64,000 nucleotides of DNA from Arthrospira sp. PCC 9108 (GCA_016745315.1 CP066886.1:4030501-4094500); one strand, 5' to 3'. Shown: positions 9,218 to 18,710, numbered from the stretch's first letter. Program-made: numbers and translations. Notes: a model not told the origin generated them from the sequence alone.

Positions 9218-10903
9218 ATGTTCAAAATTAATCAAGGGCGATCGCTCCTTATTTATCGGGCTATATTAATTGTCATTATCGCTCTGGCAGGTATAGTTTG
9301 TTATTATCCTATTATTAACTCATTTTTTCTGTCAGATGATTTAGTGTTAATTGCCATTTTTGAACAGGTCGGACCTTGGGGATTGTGGGTCAATCAACAA
9401 CATGGTCAATCTTTGTTTTTTCGTCCGGTTCTGAGTTTAATCAGTTTCCTAGATTATCAAATTTGGGGTAATGAACCCCTCGGTTATCATTTAACTAATT
9501 TGGGATTTCATCTCAGCAATGCTTTAGCAGTAGGTTGGACTGCTAGTTTATTAGTTCGTAATTTTCCCATTGGTCGCCACTATAAAATAGTTTTACCCTA
9601 TATTTCCGGGTTTGTATTTTTACTACTTCCTAGTCACACCGAAGCAGTTTCGTGGATTTCTGCGCGCACAGATGTCATCTCTAGCTTTTTTGGGTTTGTA
9701 GCTTTTATCGCTTATTTAATCGGCAGAAATTCCCGATATAAATATCCTTATATATTATCTCTACTGCTATTTTTTATGGCAGTGCTATCAAAGGAATCTC
9801 TCGTCACCTTTCCTGGGTTGATTATTTTGTTTGAAATTTACGACTATTTTACCAATAAAAAAAATGGCAAATCTTGGCAAAATAGACTAGGCTTAATTAT
9901 TCCCTATGTGGCAGTTTTGGCAGTTTATTTTATCTGGAGAGTTATCAAAATTGGTACACTGGTAGGGGGATACGGTGAGGATATTCATTTAAGGTTTGAT
10001 TGGGCTCATATTGCCCAAAATTTGATTATCTACCCAACTAGGACTTTTCTGCCCCCGATTTTTAACTCTAATTTTAGTCTGTGGTTATCGATTTTTTGGC
10101 TAATTGTTCTCCTGTCCTTAGCTTGTACTTCCTTACTGTTTAAAAGCCGCACTCCCGACCCAAGTATCCCCCCTTTACTGCTATTTTTAGCAGGTAGTTT
10201 TTTTGTAGCGGTTTTACCTGCCATTAATGTATTTGTGTCAATTACAGACACCCAAGGGGAAAGATACCTCTATTTCGGTTCTGGGTTTGCGTCAATTTAT
10301 CTAGCAGTAGTCCTCGCGTGTTTGTGTATGAATATCCGGCTGATTTTGGTCGTCTCCTCAATTTTACTGTTGATTTTTGGGTTGACTGTTCAATCTTTGA
10401 ACCAAAATTGGCAGGTGGCTGGTTCAATTTCTCAAAATATTCTTTTGGGGATGTTACAAGATAACCCTAATACCCCCGCTATTATTACTGCTATTCCTGA
10501 TAATTACCGGGGTGCTTATATTTATCGGACCGGTTTAATACAGGGTTTGTATCTATTTGGGGGGGGTGAAAAATATGCGATCGCATTTAGTCGCGAACCC
10601 GGTGACGGACCCTTTGAAAGGGTACAATTTACCACCAATAGCATTCAGACAGTCATGCACCATAATTTACGCGAATTGGACGATACAATTTTAATTAGAC
10701 AAGATACCCCAGAGATTTATCAATTCAACTTGTCTAACCCCGAAACTTCCTTTTTACCCTGGCCGAAAAACTCCTTAAAAACTCTTGACTACGAAGTGAT
10801 TAAGTTTGCGCCCACCCAATATCAACTACTCTTAAAAAATCCAGATTTGGCTGATCATCTTATTTTCTATTCCGACGGAAGGTTAACAGCTTCCCCCTAT
10901 TAA
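9218..10903 (+). CDS. Polytopic membrane protein, GT-C glycosyltransferase-like
   Basis: The 561-residue protein has about ten or more membrane segments. After the first there is a periplasmic FFLSDDLVL, resembling the acidic pair in the first loop of GT-C enzymes (PMT/ArnT type), followed by FFRPVLSL, HLTNLGFHLSNA and SWISARTDV. These motifs are common in bacterial 'tetratricopeptide/PMT' membrane proteins that transfer a sugar from a polyprenyl carrier. Acceptor and sugar are unknown. The ATG at 9218 is preferred over the TTG at 9197. A long soluble C-terminal tail follows the last helix. Confidence 0.65.
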   Translation: MFKINQGRSLLIYRAILIVIIALAGIVCYYPIINSFFLSDDLVLIAIFEQVGPWGLWVNQQHGQSLFFRPVLSLISFLDYQIWGNEPLGYHLTNLGFHLSNALAVGWTASLLVRNFPIGRHYKIVLPYISGFVFLLLPSHTEAVSWISARTDVISSFFGFVAFIAYLIGRNSRYKYPYILSLLLFFMAVLSKESLVTFPGLIILFEIYDYFTNKKNGKSWQNRLGLIIPYVAVLAVYFIWRVIKIGTLVGGYGEDIHLRFDWAHIAQNLIIYPTRTFLPPIFNSNFSLWLSIFWLIVLLSLACTSLLFKSRTPDPSIPPLLLFLAGSFFVAVLPAINVFVSITDTQGERYLYFGSGFASIYLAVVLACLCMNIRLILVVSSILLLIFGLTVQSLNQNWQVAGSISQNILLGMLQDNPNTPAIITAIPDNYRGAYIYRTGLIQGLYLFGGGEKYAIAFSREPGDGPFERVQFTTNSIQTVMHHNLRELDDTILIRQDTPEIYQFNLSNPETSFLPWPKNSLKTLDYEVIKFAPTQYQLLLKNPDLADHLIFYSDGRLTASPY

Positions 10904-10944
10904 CTGATAGGTCGCCAGATAACAGAACATCCATAATTGACCCA

Positions 10945-10980
10945 GTAGAGACAAGACCAACCTTGTCCCTACTATTTACT
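10945..10980. terminator. Probable bidirectional terminator hairpin
   Basis: GTAG-A-GACAAG pairs with CTTGTC-C-CTAC across a 6-base loop, with one mismatch, and a T-rich stretch follows. It sits between the convergent 3' ends of the GT-C-like gene and ilvB, so it could serve both. Confidence 0.5.
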
Positions 10981-10997
10981 AGGTGATAGATGACTGT

Positions 10998-12836
10998 TTA
11001 CAGTTTCGTGCCACACTCAGGACAGAAATTGTTACTGGCGACATTTTTCGCCCCACAATTACTGCAATAGATTAACTCAACAGCTTTTTCTAACTGCCGG
11101 CGTTCAGGTAATCCTATCATCTGAGCATTGCTCTTTCCTGGTGCTACCATAGGATAACAATTTTCATCCTTAGTAACATGAACATCCATCAGCACAGGAC
11201 CCTCATAAGCCAACATTTCCGCTAGTGCTTGGTGTAATTCGTCACGACTCTTAACGACCATGCCTTTTACCCCATAGGAACGTGCTAACATTTCAAAATC
11301 TGGCATTCCGATTTCCATGTTAGAAGCCGAATAGCGCTCACCATAAAAGGCTTGTTGCCACTGGCGGACCATACCCTGCCAACCGTTATTAATAATTACA
11401 GTCTTGACATTTATGCCATATTGTGCTATAGTAGCCAGCTCCTGGATGTTCATTTGCACACTGGCATCCCCAGCAATACAAATCACCTCGCGATCGCTCA
11501 AAGCCACTTTAGCTCCCATAGCCGACGGGATACCATAGCCCATAGTTCCTAACCCAGCGCTAGATATCCACTGACGGGGGCCATTTTTCAAAAATTGAGC
11601 CGCCCACATTTGGTGCTGACCCACATCCGTGGTATAGTACGCATCCGGTGCCATTTTTCCTAATTCTGCGATCACCTCTTGGGGAGAGAGACTATCAGAA
11701 TAAGAGGGAACCACCAGGGGATAATCTTCCCGCCAACGGTTAATCCGCTCTAACCAGGATTGAGTTTGATTATCGTTGCCGACATCTCCAATTTCCCGGC
11801 AGCGGCGCAACAGGTCTATCAACACCTGGCGAACATCTCCGACAATTGGCACTTCCGGCGTGCGGTTTTTACCAACTTCCGCCGGGTCAATGTCAATATG
11901 AATCACCTTCGCCCTAGAGGCAAATTCATCAAGTTTCCCCGTAACGCGATCGTCAAATCGCGCCCCCACAGCTATTAACAAATCACATTCACTAACAGCA
12001 AAGTTAGCATAGGCTGTTCCGTGCATTCCCAACATTCCCACAGACAGGGGATGCTTTTCATCAAAAGAACCTTTCCCCATTAATGTGGTAGTTACAGGAA
12101 TCTGAAAAAGCTCTGCTAATTCCGAAATTTCTGCATGGGCTCCGGCGGAAATTGCCCCACCACCGACATACATCAGGGGACGTTCTGCTTCTTCTATAAG
12201 TTTAATAGCTTGGTTGATTTGGCGAACATTGCCTTTAACAGTAGGACGATAGCCAGGTAAAGAAACCTCTCCTGGATTAACCGGAATATAATCAAATTCC
12301 TCTAAACCTACATCTTTGGGAACGTCTATGAGTACCGGACCCCGACGGCCTGTGCTGGCAATATGGAAGGCTTCCGCCACAATGCGAGCCATATCACCCG
12401 GTTCACGAACCACATAGGAATGTTTGACTATTGGTAGGGTAATGCCGAAAATATCTGTTTCCTGGAAAGCATCTGTACCAATGGCGGGGCGGGCTACCTG
12501 TCCGGTAATGATTACCATTGGTATCGAGTCCATGTGAGCCGTAGCAATGCCAGTAACTAGGTTAGTCGCTCCTGGTCCTGATGTACCAAAGCACACTCCC
12601 ACTCGTCCGGTAGCTCTGGCATACCCATCAGCAGCGTGGGATGCCCCCTGTTCATGGCGAACTAGGATATGCTGTATACCGCCCTCAGCTTCGGCTCGAT
12701 ACAGTTCATCATAAATGGGGAGAATAGCTCCACCAGGATAGCCGAAAATGTGCTGTACGCCATGACGTTTAAGACTATCAATGAGCGCAAACGCACCTGT
12801 TGCACGCCCCGCAGCAATTTTAGTTTGAAGTTGCAC
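10998..12836 (-). CDS. ilvB: Acetolactate synthase large subunit with C-terminal zinc ribbon
   Basis: It condenses two pyruvates (or pyruvate and 2-oxobutyrate) in branched-chain amino acid synthesis, using ThDP and FAD. Visible features are the N-terminal FGYPGGAILPIYD, the catalytic glutamate in RHEQGA, GTSGPGATN and the ThDP/Mg site GDASVQMN followed by INNGWQGMVRQWQ. The GTG start at 12836 has GAGGAG five bases before it. The unusual part is the last 24 residues: after the normal end (EKAVELIY) come CSNC, ten residues, then CPEC, a four-cysteine zinc-ribbon pattern not needed for catalysis. The small subunit ilvN is not in the window. Confidence 0.93.
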   Translation of the reverse strand: MQLQTKIAAGRATGAFALIDSLKRHGVQHIFGYPGGAILPIYDELYRAEAEGGIQHILVRHEQGASHAADGYARATGRVGVCFGTSGPGATNLVTGIATAHMDSIPMVIITGQVARPAIGTDAFQETDIFGITLPIVKHSYVVREPGDMARIVAEAFHIASTGRRGPVLIDVPKDVGLEEFDYIPVNPGEVSLPGYRPTVKGNVRQINQAIKLIEEAERPLMYVGGGAISAGAHAEISELAELFQIPVTTTLMGKGSFDEKHPLSVGMLGMHGTAYANFAVSECDLLIAVGARFDDRVTGKLDEFASRAKVIHIDIDPAEVGKNRTPEVPIVGDVRQVLIDLLRRCREIGDVGNDNQTQSWLERINRWREDYPLVVPSYSDSLSPQEVIAELGKMAPDAYYTTDVGQHQMWAAQFLKNGPRQWISSAGLGTMGYGIPSAMGAKVALSDREVICIAGDASVQMNIQELATIAQYGINVKTVIINNGWQGMVRQWQQAFYGERYSASNMEIGMPDFEMLARSYGVKGMVVKSRDELHQALAEMLAYEGPVLMDVHVTKDENCYPMVAPGKSNAQMIGLPERRQLEKAVELIYCSNCGAKNVASNNFCPECGTKL

Positions 12837-13260
12837 GATCGCTCCTCTAATTTAACTATATTGTTGAGTTAAAACCTCTATTTTAGTAAGGAATTTGTTT
12901 AAGGGGACTGGGCGGTTAGGGTTTTAACAAGATTTTACATTGTTAAGCCGCCACTATCAGGCCTAACGGTTGGTTCCGATAGGGTTAGGGGGTTGAGGCT
13001 TTCCTGCAATTGTATCACGATTTACCAATTGCGGGGCTTTGATAGTGATATCAAATGGTTTGGGCTATGTATGGCTGAATAAATCGGAGTCGAATGTCTA
13101 CCCCCTGGGGAGATTTGCATCGAACTGGTAGTATCTTAGATAGCTGGTGAGCTGATCTTAAAGAAAGTTCGACCGATTCCCTGGAAGACCTGATCAGCAG
13201 GCACTAAACCCAACTGCCAAGTGTAGGATTGTCAAACAGTAAGCGTTAGGAGTGAAAACC
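12837..13260. promoter_or_regulatory. Divergent regulatory region between ilvB and glnB
   Basis: These 424 bases hold the promoters of two divergent nitrogen/amino-acid genes. In many cyanobacteria glnB is activated by NtcA at GTA-N8-TAC, but I found no good match: GTATGGCTGAATAA near 13070 has the right left half and only a poor right half. A strong ribosome binding site TAGGAG (13247-13252) serves glnB. No riboswitch was recognised. Confidence 0.5.
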
Positions 13261-13599
13261 TTGAAAAAGATAGAAGCCATTATTCGGCCATTTAAACTTG
13301 ATGAAGTCAAGATTGCCCTGGTCAATGCTGGCATTGTTGGAATGACGGTTTCGGAAGTTCGCGGGTTTGGCCGCCAGAAAGGTCAGACTGAGCGTTATCG
13401 GGGTTCGGAATATACAGTTGAGTTCCTACAAAAACTCAAGGTTGAGATTGTGGTCGAAGATGAGCACGTTGATATGGTTGTAGAGAAAATCGTATCGGCT
13501 TCTCGTACCGGTGAAATTGGAGACGGTAAAATATTTGTCTCTCCAGTTGAGCAAATTATTCGTATCCGCACAGGAGAAAAGAACCTAGAAGCAATTTAA
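13261..13599 (+). CDS. glnB: Nitrogen regulatory protein PII
   Basis: PII is a trimeric signal protein that binds ATP/ADP and 2-oxoglutarate and controls NAG kinase, PipX and nitrogen uptake. The sequence has the full T-loop with RYRGSEY (serine 49, the cyanobacterial phosphorylation site, and tyrosine 51) and the B- and C-loop segments TGEIGDGKIF and RIRTGE. Annotation from the GTG at 13252 gives three extra residues, but AGGAG at 13248-13252 overlaps that GTG and lies 8 bases before the TTG at 13261. The TTG gives the canonical 112-residue protein starting MKKIEAIIRPF. It is single-gene and followed by a terminator. Confidence 0.96.
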   Translation: MKKIEAIIRPFKLDEVKIALVNAGIVGMTVSEVRGFGRQKGQTERYRGSEYTVEFLQKLKVEIVVEDEHVDMVVEKIVSASRTGEIGDGKIFVSPVEQIIRIRTGEKNLEAI

Positions 13600-13633
13600 A
13601 CGCTTTCGGCGATTATTCCCCGCCATGAAGCCT

Positions 13634-13668
13634 CTCCCACCTGGGGAAGTAGTGGTGGGAGTTTCTTA
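13634..13668 (+). terminator. Rho-independent terminator after glnB
   Basis: CTCCCACC (13634-13641) pairs perfectly with GGTGGGAG (13654-13661) across a 12-base loop, followed by TTTCTT. It ends the glnB transcript and lies before the convergent rdgB-type gene. Confidence 0.75.
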
Positions 13669-13713
13669 TCCACGCCTTGAGACGATCGCACGATCAATAA
13701 GTGATCTGGTTTC

Positions 13714-14295
13714 CTACCCATTGAGAAGGGTACTCAGTTGGGGAAGTAATAGGTCAAAGGCTTTTCCTCGGTGGGAGATTTTTCGCTTGAGTTCTGGAGA
13801 CATTTGGGCAAAGGTCATTTGCTGCTCAGGAACATAAAAAATGGGGTCGTAGCCAAAACCTCCTTGACCTTGGGGGGTTTGGGCAATCACTCCTGGACAT
13901 ATTCCTTGGACTTGTTGGACAATAGAACCATCAGGACGACATATGGCGATCGCACAAATAAATTGGGCGCTACGGTCGGCGGCGGTTTCCAGTTCTTTGA
14001 GTAATTTACTAATGCGATCGCTATCGGTGGACGCATACCGGGCTGAATATACTCCTGGCATTCCCCCTAGGGCATCTACGGCTAGTCCTGAATCATCTGC
14101 GATCGCCCATTCTCCCGTCGCCTTTGCCACTTCACTGGCTTTTAGGCAGGCATTCTCCAAAAATGTGTTTCCGGTCTCTTCAACGTCCAAATTATCGGGC
14201 TTAAGCTGCAATTTCACATCGATACCACCCAGATAAGCCTGCATTTCATTTAACTTACCAGGGTTTCCGGTTGCCACTACTAATAGTTTGGTCAT
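13714..14295 (-). CDS. rdgB: RdgB/HAM1 family non-canonical purine NTP pyrophosphatase
   Basis: The 193-residue protein hydrolyses ITP, dITP and XTP to monophosphates, keeping deaminated purines out of nucleic acids. It starts MTKLLVVATGNPGKLNE, the substrate-loop signature of the family. It also has the catalytic/metal ADDSGLAVDALGG, then YSARYA, GFGYDP and FAQMSPELKRKISHRGKA near the end. The ATG at 14295 fits the family; the longer ORF start at 14328 is not supported. It is divergent from the next gene with about 17 bases between starts. Confidence 0.93.
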   Translation of the reverse strand: MTKLLVVATGNPGKLNEMQAYLGGIDVKLQLKPDNLDVEETGNTFLENACLKASEVAKATGEWAIADDSGLAVDALGGMPGVYSARYASTDSDRISKLLKELETAADRSAQFICAIAICRPDGSIVQQVQGICPGVIAQTPQGQGGFGYDPIFYVPEQQMTFAQMSPELKRKISHRGKAFDLLLPQLSTLLNG

Positions 14296-14312
14296 ATCAT
14301 TTACCTGTGGGA

Positions 14313-14888
14313 ATGGAACATTCAACAACTATAACTACTGTTATCTGTCCGGGATTTCACCCGCCCCATTTTACAGATCAGTTTTTGGATAGACTGGGAG
14401 TAGACTGGGGAGATAATGGGCTTTTGGTGTTTCCGGCTGATCTATCTTCCCCTCTCTCACCGATCGCCTTGGGGGAGTTTTTACAGGATAATCTTGGCGA
14501 TCGCCTTCTGACACCATTGATATTTATTGGCTTTAGTGCCGGTGTGGTGGCTGCTATGGTAGGCGCTTACAGATGGCAACAATCAGGGGGTCAGGTGAGG
14601 GGATTAATTGCCGTTGATGGTTGGGGAGTTGGTCGGGTCGGGAATTTTCCCTTTTACCGTATCAGTCACGATCGCTTTACTCACTGGAGTTCTGGGCTAT
14701 TAGGTGCCGGTGATGGTGGTTTCTATGCTGACCCGCCTGTAGAACATTTGGACTTGTGGCGATTTCCTCACCAGACCTGGGGCTGGTGGCTGGAAACTGG
14801 GTTAATTGGCTTAAAAACAGCTTCTCCTATGACTGCATCTGAGGCAATATTTGCTATATTAAAAAAACTTGGCAAATTACCAAATTGA
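14313..14888 (+). CDS. Conserved cyanobacterial alpha/beta-hydrolase-like protein of unknown function
   Basis: This 191-residue soluble protein has no assigned role. It starts MEHSTTITTVICPGFHPP and contains LIFIGFSAGVVAAM, which looks like an alpha/beta-hydrolase nucleophile elbow (G-F-S-A-G), then a late YADPPVEHLDLWRFPHQTW with a possible catalytic histidine. Proteins of this layout are conserved in cyanobacteria. The ATG at 14313 is chosen over an earlier in-frame start at 14271 that would overlap the divergent rdgB start. The next hydrolase gene begins 7 bases after its stop, so the two are probably cotranscribed. Confidence 0.65.
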   Translation: MEHSTTITTVICPGFHPPHFTDQFLDRLGVDWGDNGLLVFPADLSSPLSPIALGEFLQDNLGDRLLTPLIFIGFSAGVVAAMVGAYRWQQSGGQVRGLIAVDGWGVGRVGNFPFYRISHDRFTHWSSGLLGAGDGGFYADPPVEHLDLWRFPHQTWGWWLETGLIGLKTASPMTASEAIFAILKKLGKLPN

Positions 14889-14895
14889 TAGCTTG

Positions 14896-15768
14896 ATGAT
14901 TAGTTTAACTCAGCAGCCCGATAGTTCTTATATTACTATTAATGGCGTAGAACACTATTATCAATGGGTGGGAACTCCCTACCATTTAGAAAGTTCTAAG
15001 CCGGTTATGGTGTTTATTCATGGTTGGGGTGGGTCGGGTCGCTATTGGGAAAGTACCGCTATGGCTTTGGGCGATCGCTTTCATTGTTTACTTTATGATA
15101 TGCGGGGTTTTGGTCGGTCTAATCGACCTGCTTTAAATGATGGCGATCGAAGTTATGAATTAACCGAATATGCTCAGGATTTAGCCGCCCTTTTACAGGC
15201 TTTAAATATTCCACAAGTCTATATTAACGCTCACTCTATGGGCGCTTCCGTTGCTGCCATTTTTATGAATCTTTATCCGTCCATGGTAGTTCGGGCTATC
15301 TTAACCTGTAGTGGTATTTTTGAATATGATGAAAAATCATTTACAACTTTCCATAAATTTAGTCGCTATGTGGTCATGTTTCGCCCAAAATGGATGGCAA
15401 AAATGCCTTTAATTCATCAAATATTTATGGCGAGATTTCTGCATCGTCCCTTACCTAGTCAGGTCAGCCGAGAGTTTTTAGAGGATTTCTTATTAGCAGA
15501 TTTTGCCGCCGCCTATGGTACTGTCTTAACATCCGTCAGCAAAGAAGCTACCCAATGGTTTCCTCAAGAATTTAAAAAATTAACAGTCCCTACCCTCTTG
15601 GTAGCTGGGGAATATGACCAAATTATCCCTATGGAAATGGCTAAACAAGCGGCTACTCTCAATCCTAACGTTCAGCTTACTATTTTGCCAAATACTGCTC
15701 ATTTTCCCATGTTAGAAGACCCTAAAAATTACCTGAAAATTATTCAAGAATTTTTAATTGACAATTAA
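14896..15768 (+). CDS. Alpha/beta hydrolase
   Basis: The 290-residue hydrolase has VMVFIHGWGG, nucleophile elbow AHSMGA (serine), acid in AGEYDQI and catalytic histidine in TAHFPM. It shares layout and several motifs with the hydrolase at 2527-3405 (HGW...RYW, YDMRGFG/YDLRGFG, FRPKW/FRPRW), so they are probable paralogues. The ATG at 14896 is preferred to a TTG at 14869 that would overlap the upstream gene. It is followed directly by a hairpin repeat array. Confidence 0.85.
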   Translation: MISLTQQPDSSYITINGVEHYYQWVGTPYHLESSKPVMVFIHGWGGSGRYWESTAMALGDRFHCLLYDMRGFGRSNRPALNDGDRSYELTEYAQDLAALLQALNIPQVYINAHSMGASVAAIFMNLYPSMVVRAILTCSGIFEYDEKSFTTFHKFSRYVVMFRPKWMAKMPLIHQIFMARFLHRPLPSQVSREFLEDFLLADFAAAYGTVLTSVSKEATQWFPQEFKKLTVPTLLVAGEYDQIIPMEMAKQAATLNPNVQLTILPNTAHFPMLEDPKNYLKIIQEFLIDN

Positions 15769-15772
15769 TAAT

Positions 15773-16399
15773 GGTAGGGGCGGGTTCTGCTGTCAATGAA
15801 ATTTCCCCACCGGAATATCAATAAACCCGCCCCACCCGGTCATTAATTGATAATTGATAATGGTAGGGGCGGGTTCTGCTGTCAATGACATTTCCCCACC
15901 GGAATATCAATAAACCCGCCCCACCCGGTCATTAATTGATAATGGTAGGGGCGGGTTCTGCTGTCAATGAAATTTCCCCACCGGAATATCAATAAACCCG
16001 CCCCACCCGGTCATTAATTGATAATGGTAGGGGCGGGTTCTGCTGTCAATGAAATTTCCCCACCGGAATATCAATAAACCCGCCCCACCCGGTCATTAAT
16101 TGATAATGGTAGGGGCGGGTTATGGTGTCAATGACATTTCCCCACCGGAATATCAATAAACCCGCCCTTTCTTTCCCTGTCGCTGGGGGTTATGGTGTCA
16201 ATGAAATTTCCCCACCGGAATATCAATAAACCCGCCCTTTCTTTCCCTGTCGCTGGGGGTTATGGTGTCAATGAAATTTCCCCACCGGAATATCAATAAA
16301 CCCGCCCTTTCTTTCCCCGCCGCTGGGGGTTATGGTGTCAATGACATTTCCCCACCGGAATATCAATAAACCCGCCCCACCCGGTCATTAATTGATAAT
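15773..16399. repeat. Tandem array of hairpin-forming repeats (8 units)
   Basis: Five units of about 82-89 bases start at 15773, 15862, 15944, 16026 and 16108. Three shorter units of about 70 bases follow. Each unit starts GGGGCGGGTT (or a shortened GGGGGTTATGG form) and closes with AACCCGCCC, so each can fold back on itself. Inner bases (CAATGAAATTTCCCCACCGG) are nearly constant with A/C alternation. There are no unique spacers, so this is not CRISPR. The first hairpin may double as a terminator for the hydrolase gene. Confidence 0.9.
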
Positions 16400-16433
16400 T
16401 ACATTAAACCCGCCTTGTGGGGAAAATAGGGTA

Positions 16434-16735
16434 TATGCACATAATGGCGTTTTTGTCAAGAGGTGGAAAAAAGACGATCGCTTTTCGGGGAAAAACTCGT
16501 GCATCGCCAGCTTCAACTTTTGGGGAGAGAATAATTTTTATCGCCATATAATCGGGGTTGTAGCCTCTGTTTTTGCGGATAGACATAGTGAACCCTTGGG
16601 TGCGATTTCTTCTAGGGTATCATAACCCCCATTCTCTCGTCAACTTTTTGCCAGCTATTTTCAATAAATTTGTAACAATTCTTAACAATCTTTTGAAGAT
16701 AAAATTTATTTGGCTGTATAAATTAGCAAAACTTA
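16434..16735 (+). repeat. Non-coding element, copy A (direct repeat left of the GTPase gene)
   Basis: These 302 bases are colinear with 18777-19080: TATGCACA, TTTTGTCAAGA, GTGCATCGCCAG, GGGTTGTAG, CTGTTTTT, CCCTTGGGT, CTCGTCAA and, at the end, ATTAGCAAAACTTA. The blocks occur in the same order with nearly the same spacing. ORFs here are short and not shared by the other copy, so the element looks non-coding. Confidence 0.7.
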
Positions 16736-16790
16736 TGGTTAGCTGGGGGGTGAGAGGGTGAGAGGGTAGCCTAGGCTAGGCTGGTGTGTA

Positions 16791-18710
16791 TTAGGTTTTC
16801 TCAGATTGGAAATAGTAATCAAATCGCTTTTCGAGTTGTTCAACCGTGAGATTTTGGGTCCAATATTCAACTAAAGCGTGTCCGAAAGCCCAAGCATTAT
16901 GGTCAGGTGGATCGGGGTTATTTAAAAGTAGCGGCCAGAGGGCGAGAAGGTCAAAATTAGGGGATTTAGTGCGATCGCTGCTGAGGAGACAAAACAAATC
17001 ATAACCCATCTGCAATTTACCGATCGCCACCGGAAGCTGTTCTATGGGTATTTGTTCAGCCAACAGATAGGCGAGGGTAGGGTTTCCGGTGGTGAGGGTA
17101 GAGATAAATTTGAGGACAGGACTTTTTAATAAAGCTGTTAATCCTTGGGTAGTTGCCATTTGGCGGGTATAGCGGTCAATAATTTTAGCTGCGGCGAGAG
17201 TTCGGGATTTTTGATCTCGTAAAAATCGGGCTAGTCTTAGTTGTTTGGTCGGTCCGACTGCTTCTACTAAATGGTTGGATAAAATCTCAGCATTCCAAGG
17301 ATTTCTCTGAGTTGGGGAATCACTCGTAACTAGGGGTAAAACCAGATCGCAAAATTCTCCTAACTGTTGGCGGCGATATTCTGTCGCCTCCCGAATAGCT
17401 TTTTCTTTCGGTCTATTTCCAGTTTCCCAATTATAGGGAGGTTGCCATTCTCTGACCGGACGCAGACGGTCAACTTGGGTGACAATAGCGATCGCTTTCA
17501 GGTCAGGAACTTCTACACGCATATCCCGCAAAAAATCCCGATCCATTTGTAGGGCTGGGTCTAGGGCTGGTGTGACTAATAATAGCAAATCTGCTGTTTT
17601 GGCTTCACTAACTACCAACTCCCGCAGGTCTTCTCGGTTCACTTGTTCATAACCCGGAGTATCCCACAAATTTAGGGATTCTCCTGTCGGTGTACTCCAG
17701 TGATAATTTTTAATGCGATCCGTACTGGGAAGAACATCAACTTCCGCGAGGTTAGCCTGAAATAGGGTGTTAATTAAACTGCTTTTTCCTGACCCAGTGC
17801 GTCCTACCAACAGAATACTAATCGGTTTTTGTGCCACCTTTTCGGGAGGGTCAGCCTGGGCGATAATCTCCTGTAAAGTTTGGGTTTTCGCCTGGGGTAA
17901 ATTGTCCTCGGTAACAGTTAACGCCGTCAGAGGAAGTTGTTCGCCACCATAAAGAGCGATCGCTTGTCGGGAGAGGTTTTGTAGGGCTACCTCTCGCATC
18001 ATTTGACCTAAATTAACTAATAGTTCTTGATTCGCTTTACTGCTATATTTCTGACTCGCTAACCTCGCCGCCGCCGACACAGGATTAAGTATCCATGAAG
18101 CCCAACTCCAGACCTGCCATAATTTCCGGGCTGATGGTTCTAATTTCTGATAAACTTCATAGGCTTGATAGGCTTGTCCTACTGTTACTTTATTTAGCAC
18201 TGGGGAGAGTTCTTGCATCCACCTATCTAAATCATCTACTGTTCCCCTAATTAATCCATAAGCCTGGGGTACATAAATATCAAGTAGGGGATATTTTACC
18301 TCTGGATGATAGATATTAGCAATCACAACTACTAACTCTTTACAGCGTTCCCCAAATTGCCCCCAGTCTAACCAAAATGGCGGATCATTTCGCGATTGTA
18401 TCAGGATTTCTTGTACCGCTTTTTCTACCTGTGCGATCGCTTCACTTCCTCCCGTCGCTGCTGCCATTTCTTCCGTTAATTGAAACTTCGCAGCCGCCTC
18501 GTCTATCGCCGCTTCTACCTGGGCAATATCTGGCTTTGTCCACTTCACTAATAACCACCGCCACCCTAATAATAGCAGCGTGAAAATTCCCCAGATCCAG
18601 TTAATGCCCCAGCTATGAATTTGCCACCCCGCTGAGATTAGTAAAAATCCAACTATGATGGCGATCGGACTGACTATAATTGCCCATTTCCAAGGCTTTA
18701 AGTTTAGCAT
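16791..18710 (-). CDS. Membrane-associated GTPase of the Era/dynamin-like class
   Basis: This 639-residue protein has two hydrophobic segments at residues 8-30 and 35-55, a helical stretch to about 290, then a GTPase domain: P-loop GRTGSGKSSLI (near 300-310), G3 DTPGYE and G4 TQVD. The C-terminal region is helical, with a hydrophobic patch. Such cyanobacterial GTPases are membrane-bound and of unknown role; candidates are membrane remodelling or ribosome/envelope assembly. It is flanked on both sides by copies of the same non-coding element. Confidence 0.75.
   Translation of the reverse strand: MLNLKPWKWAIIVSPIAIIVGFLLISAGWQIHSWGINWIWGIFTLLLLGWRWLLVKWTKPDIAQVEAAIDEAAAKFQLTEEMAAATGGSEAIAQVEKAVQEILIQSRNDPPFWLDWGQFGERCKELVVVIANIYHPEVKYPLLDIYVPQAYGLIRGTVDDLDRWMQELSPVLNKVTVGQAYQAYEVYQKLEPSARKLWQVWSWASWILNPVSAAARLASQKYSSKANQELLVNLGQMMREVALQNLSRQAIALYGGEQLPLTALTVTEDNLPQAKTQTLQEIIAQADPPEKVAQKPISILLVGRTGSGKSSLINTLFQANLAEVDVLPSTDRIKNYHWSTPTGESLNLWDTPGYEQVNREDLRELVVSEAKTADLLLLVTPALDPALQMDRDFLRDMRVEVPDLKAIAIVTQVDRLRPVREWQPPYNWETGNRPKEKAIREATEYRRQQLGEFCDLVLPLVTSDSPTQRNPWNAEILSNHLVEAVGPTKQLRLARFLRDQKSRTLAAAKIIDRYTRQMATTQGLTALLKSPVLKFISTLTTGNPTLAYLLAEQIPIEQLPVAIGKLQMGYDLFCLLSSDRTKSPNFDLLALWPLLLNNPDPPDHNAWAFGHALVEYWTQNLTVEQLEKRFDYYFQSEKT

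Noticed and set aside
13068..13085. NtcA site upstream of glnB
   Set aside because: Only the GTA half matches; the right half is TAA, not TAC, and the spacing to a -10 is not clear.
15773..16399. CRISPR array
   Set aside because: Whole units repeat with no unique spacers and each is itself palindromic. The same holds for the arrays at 23855, 30642 and 36501.
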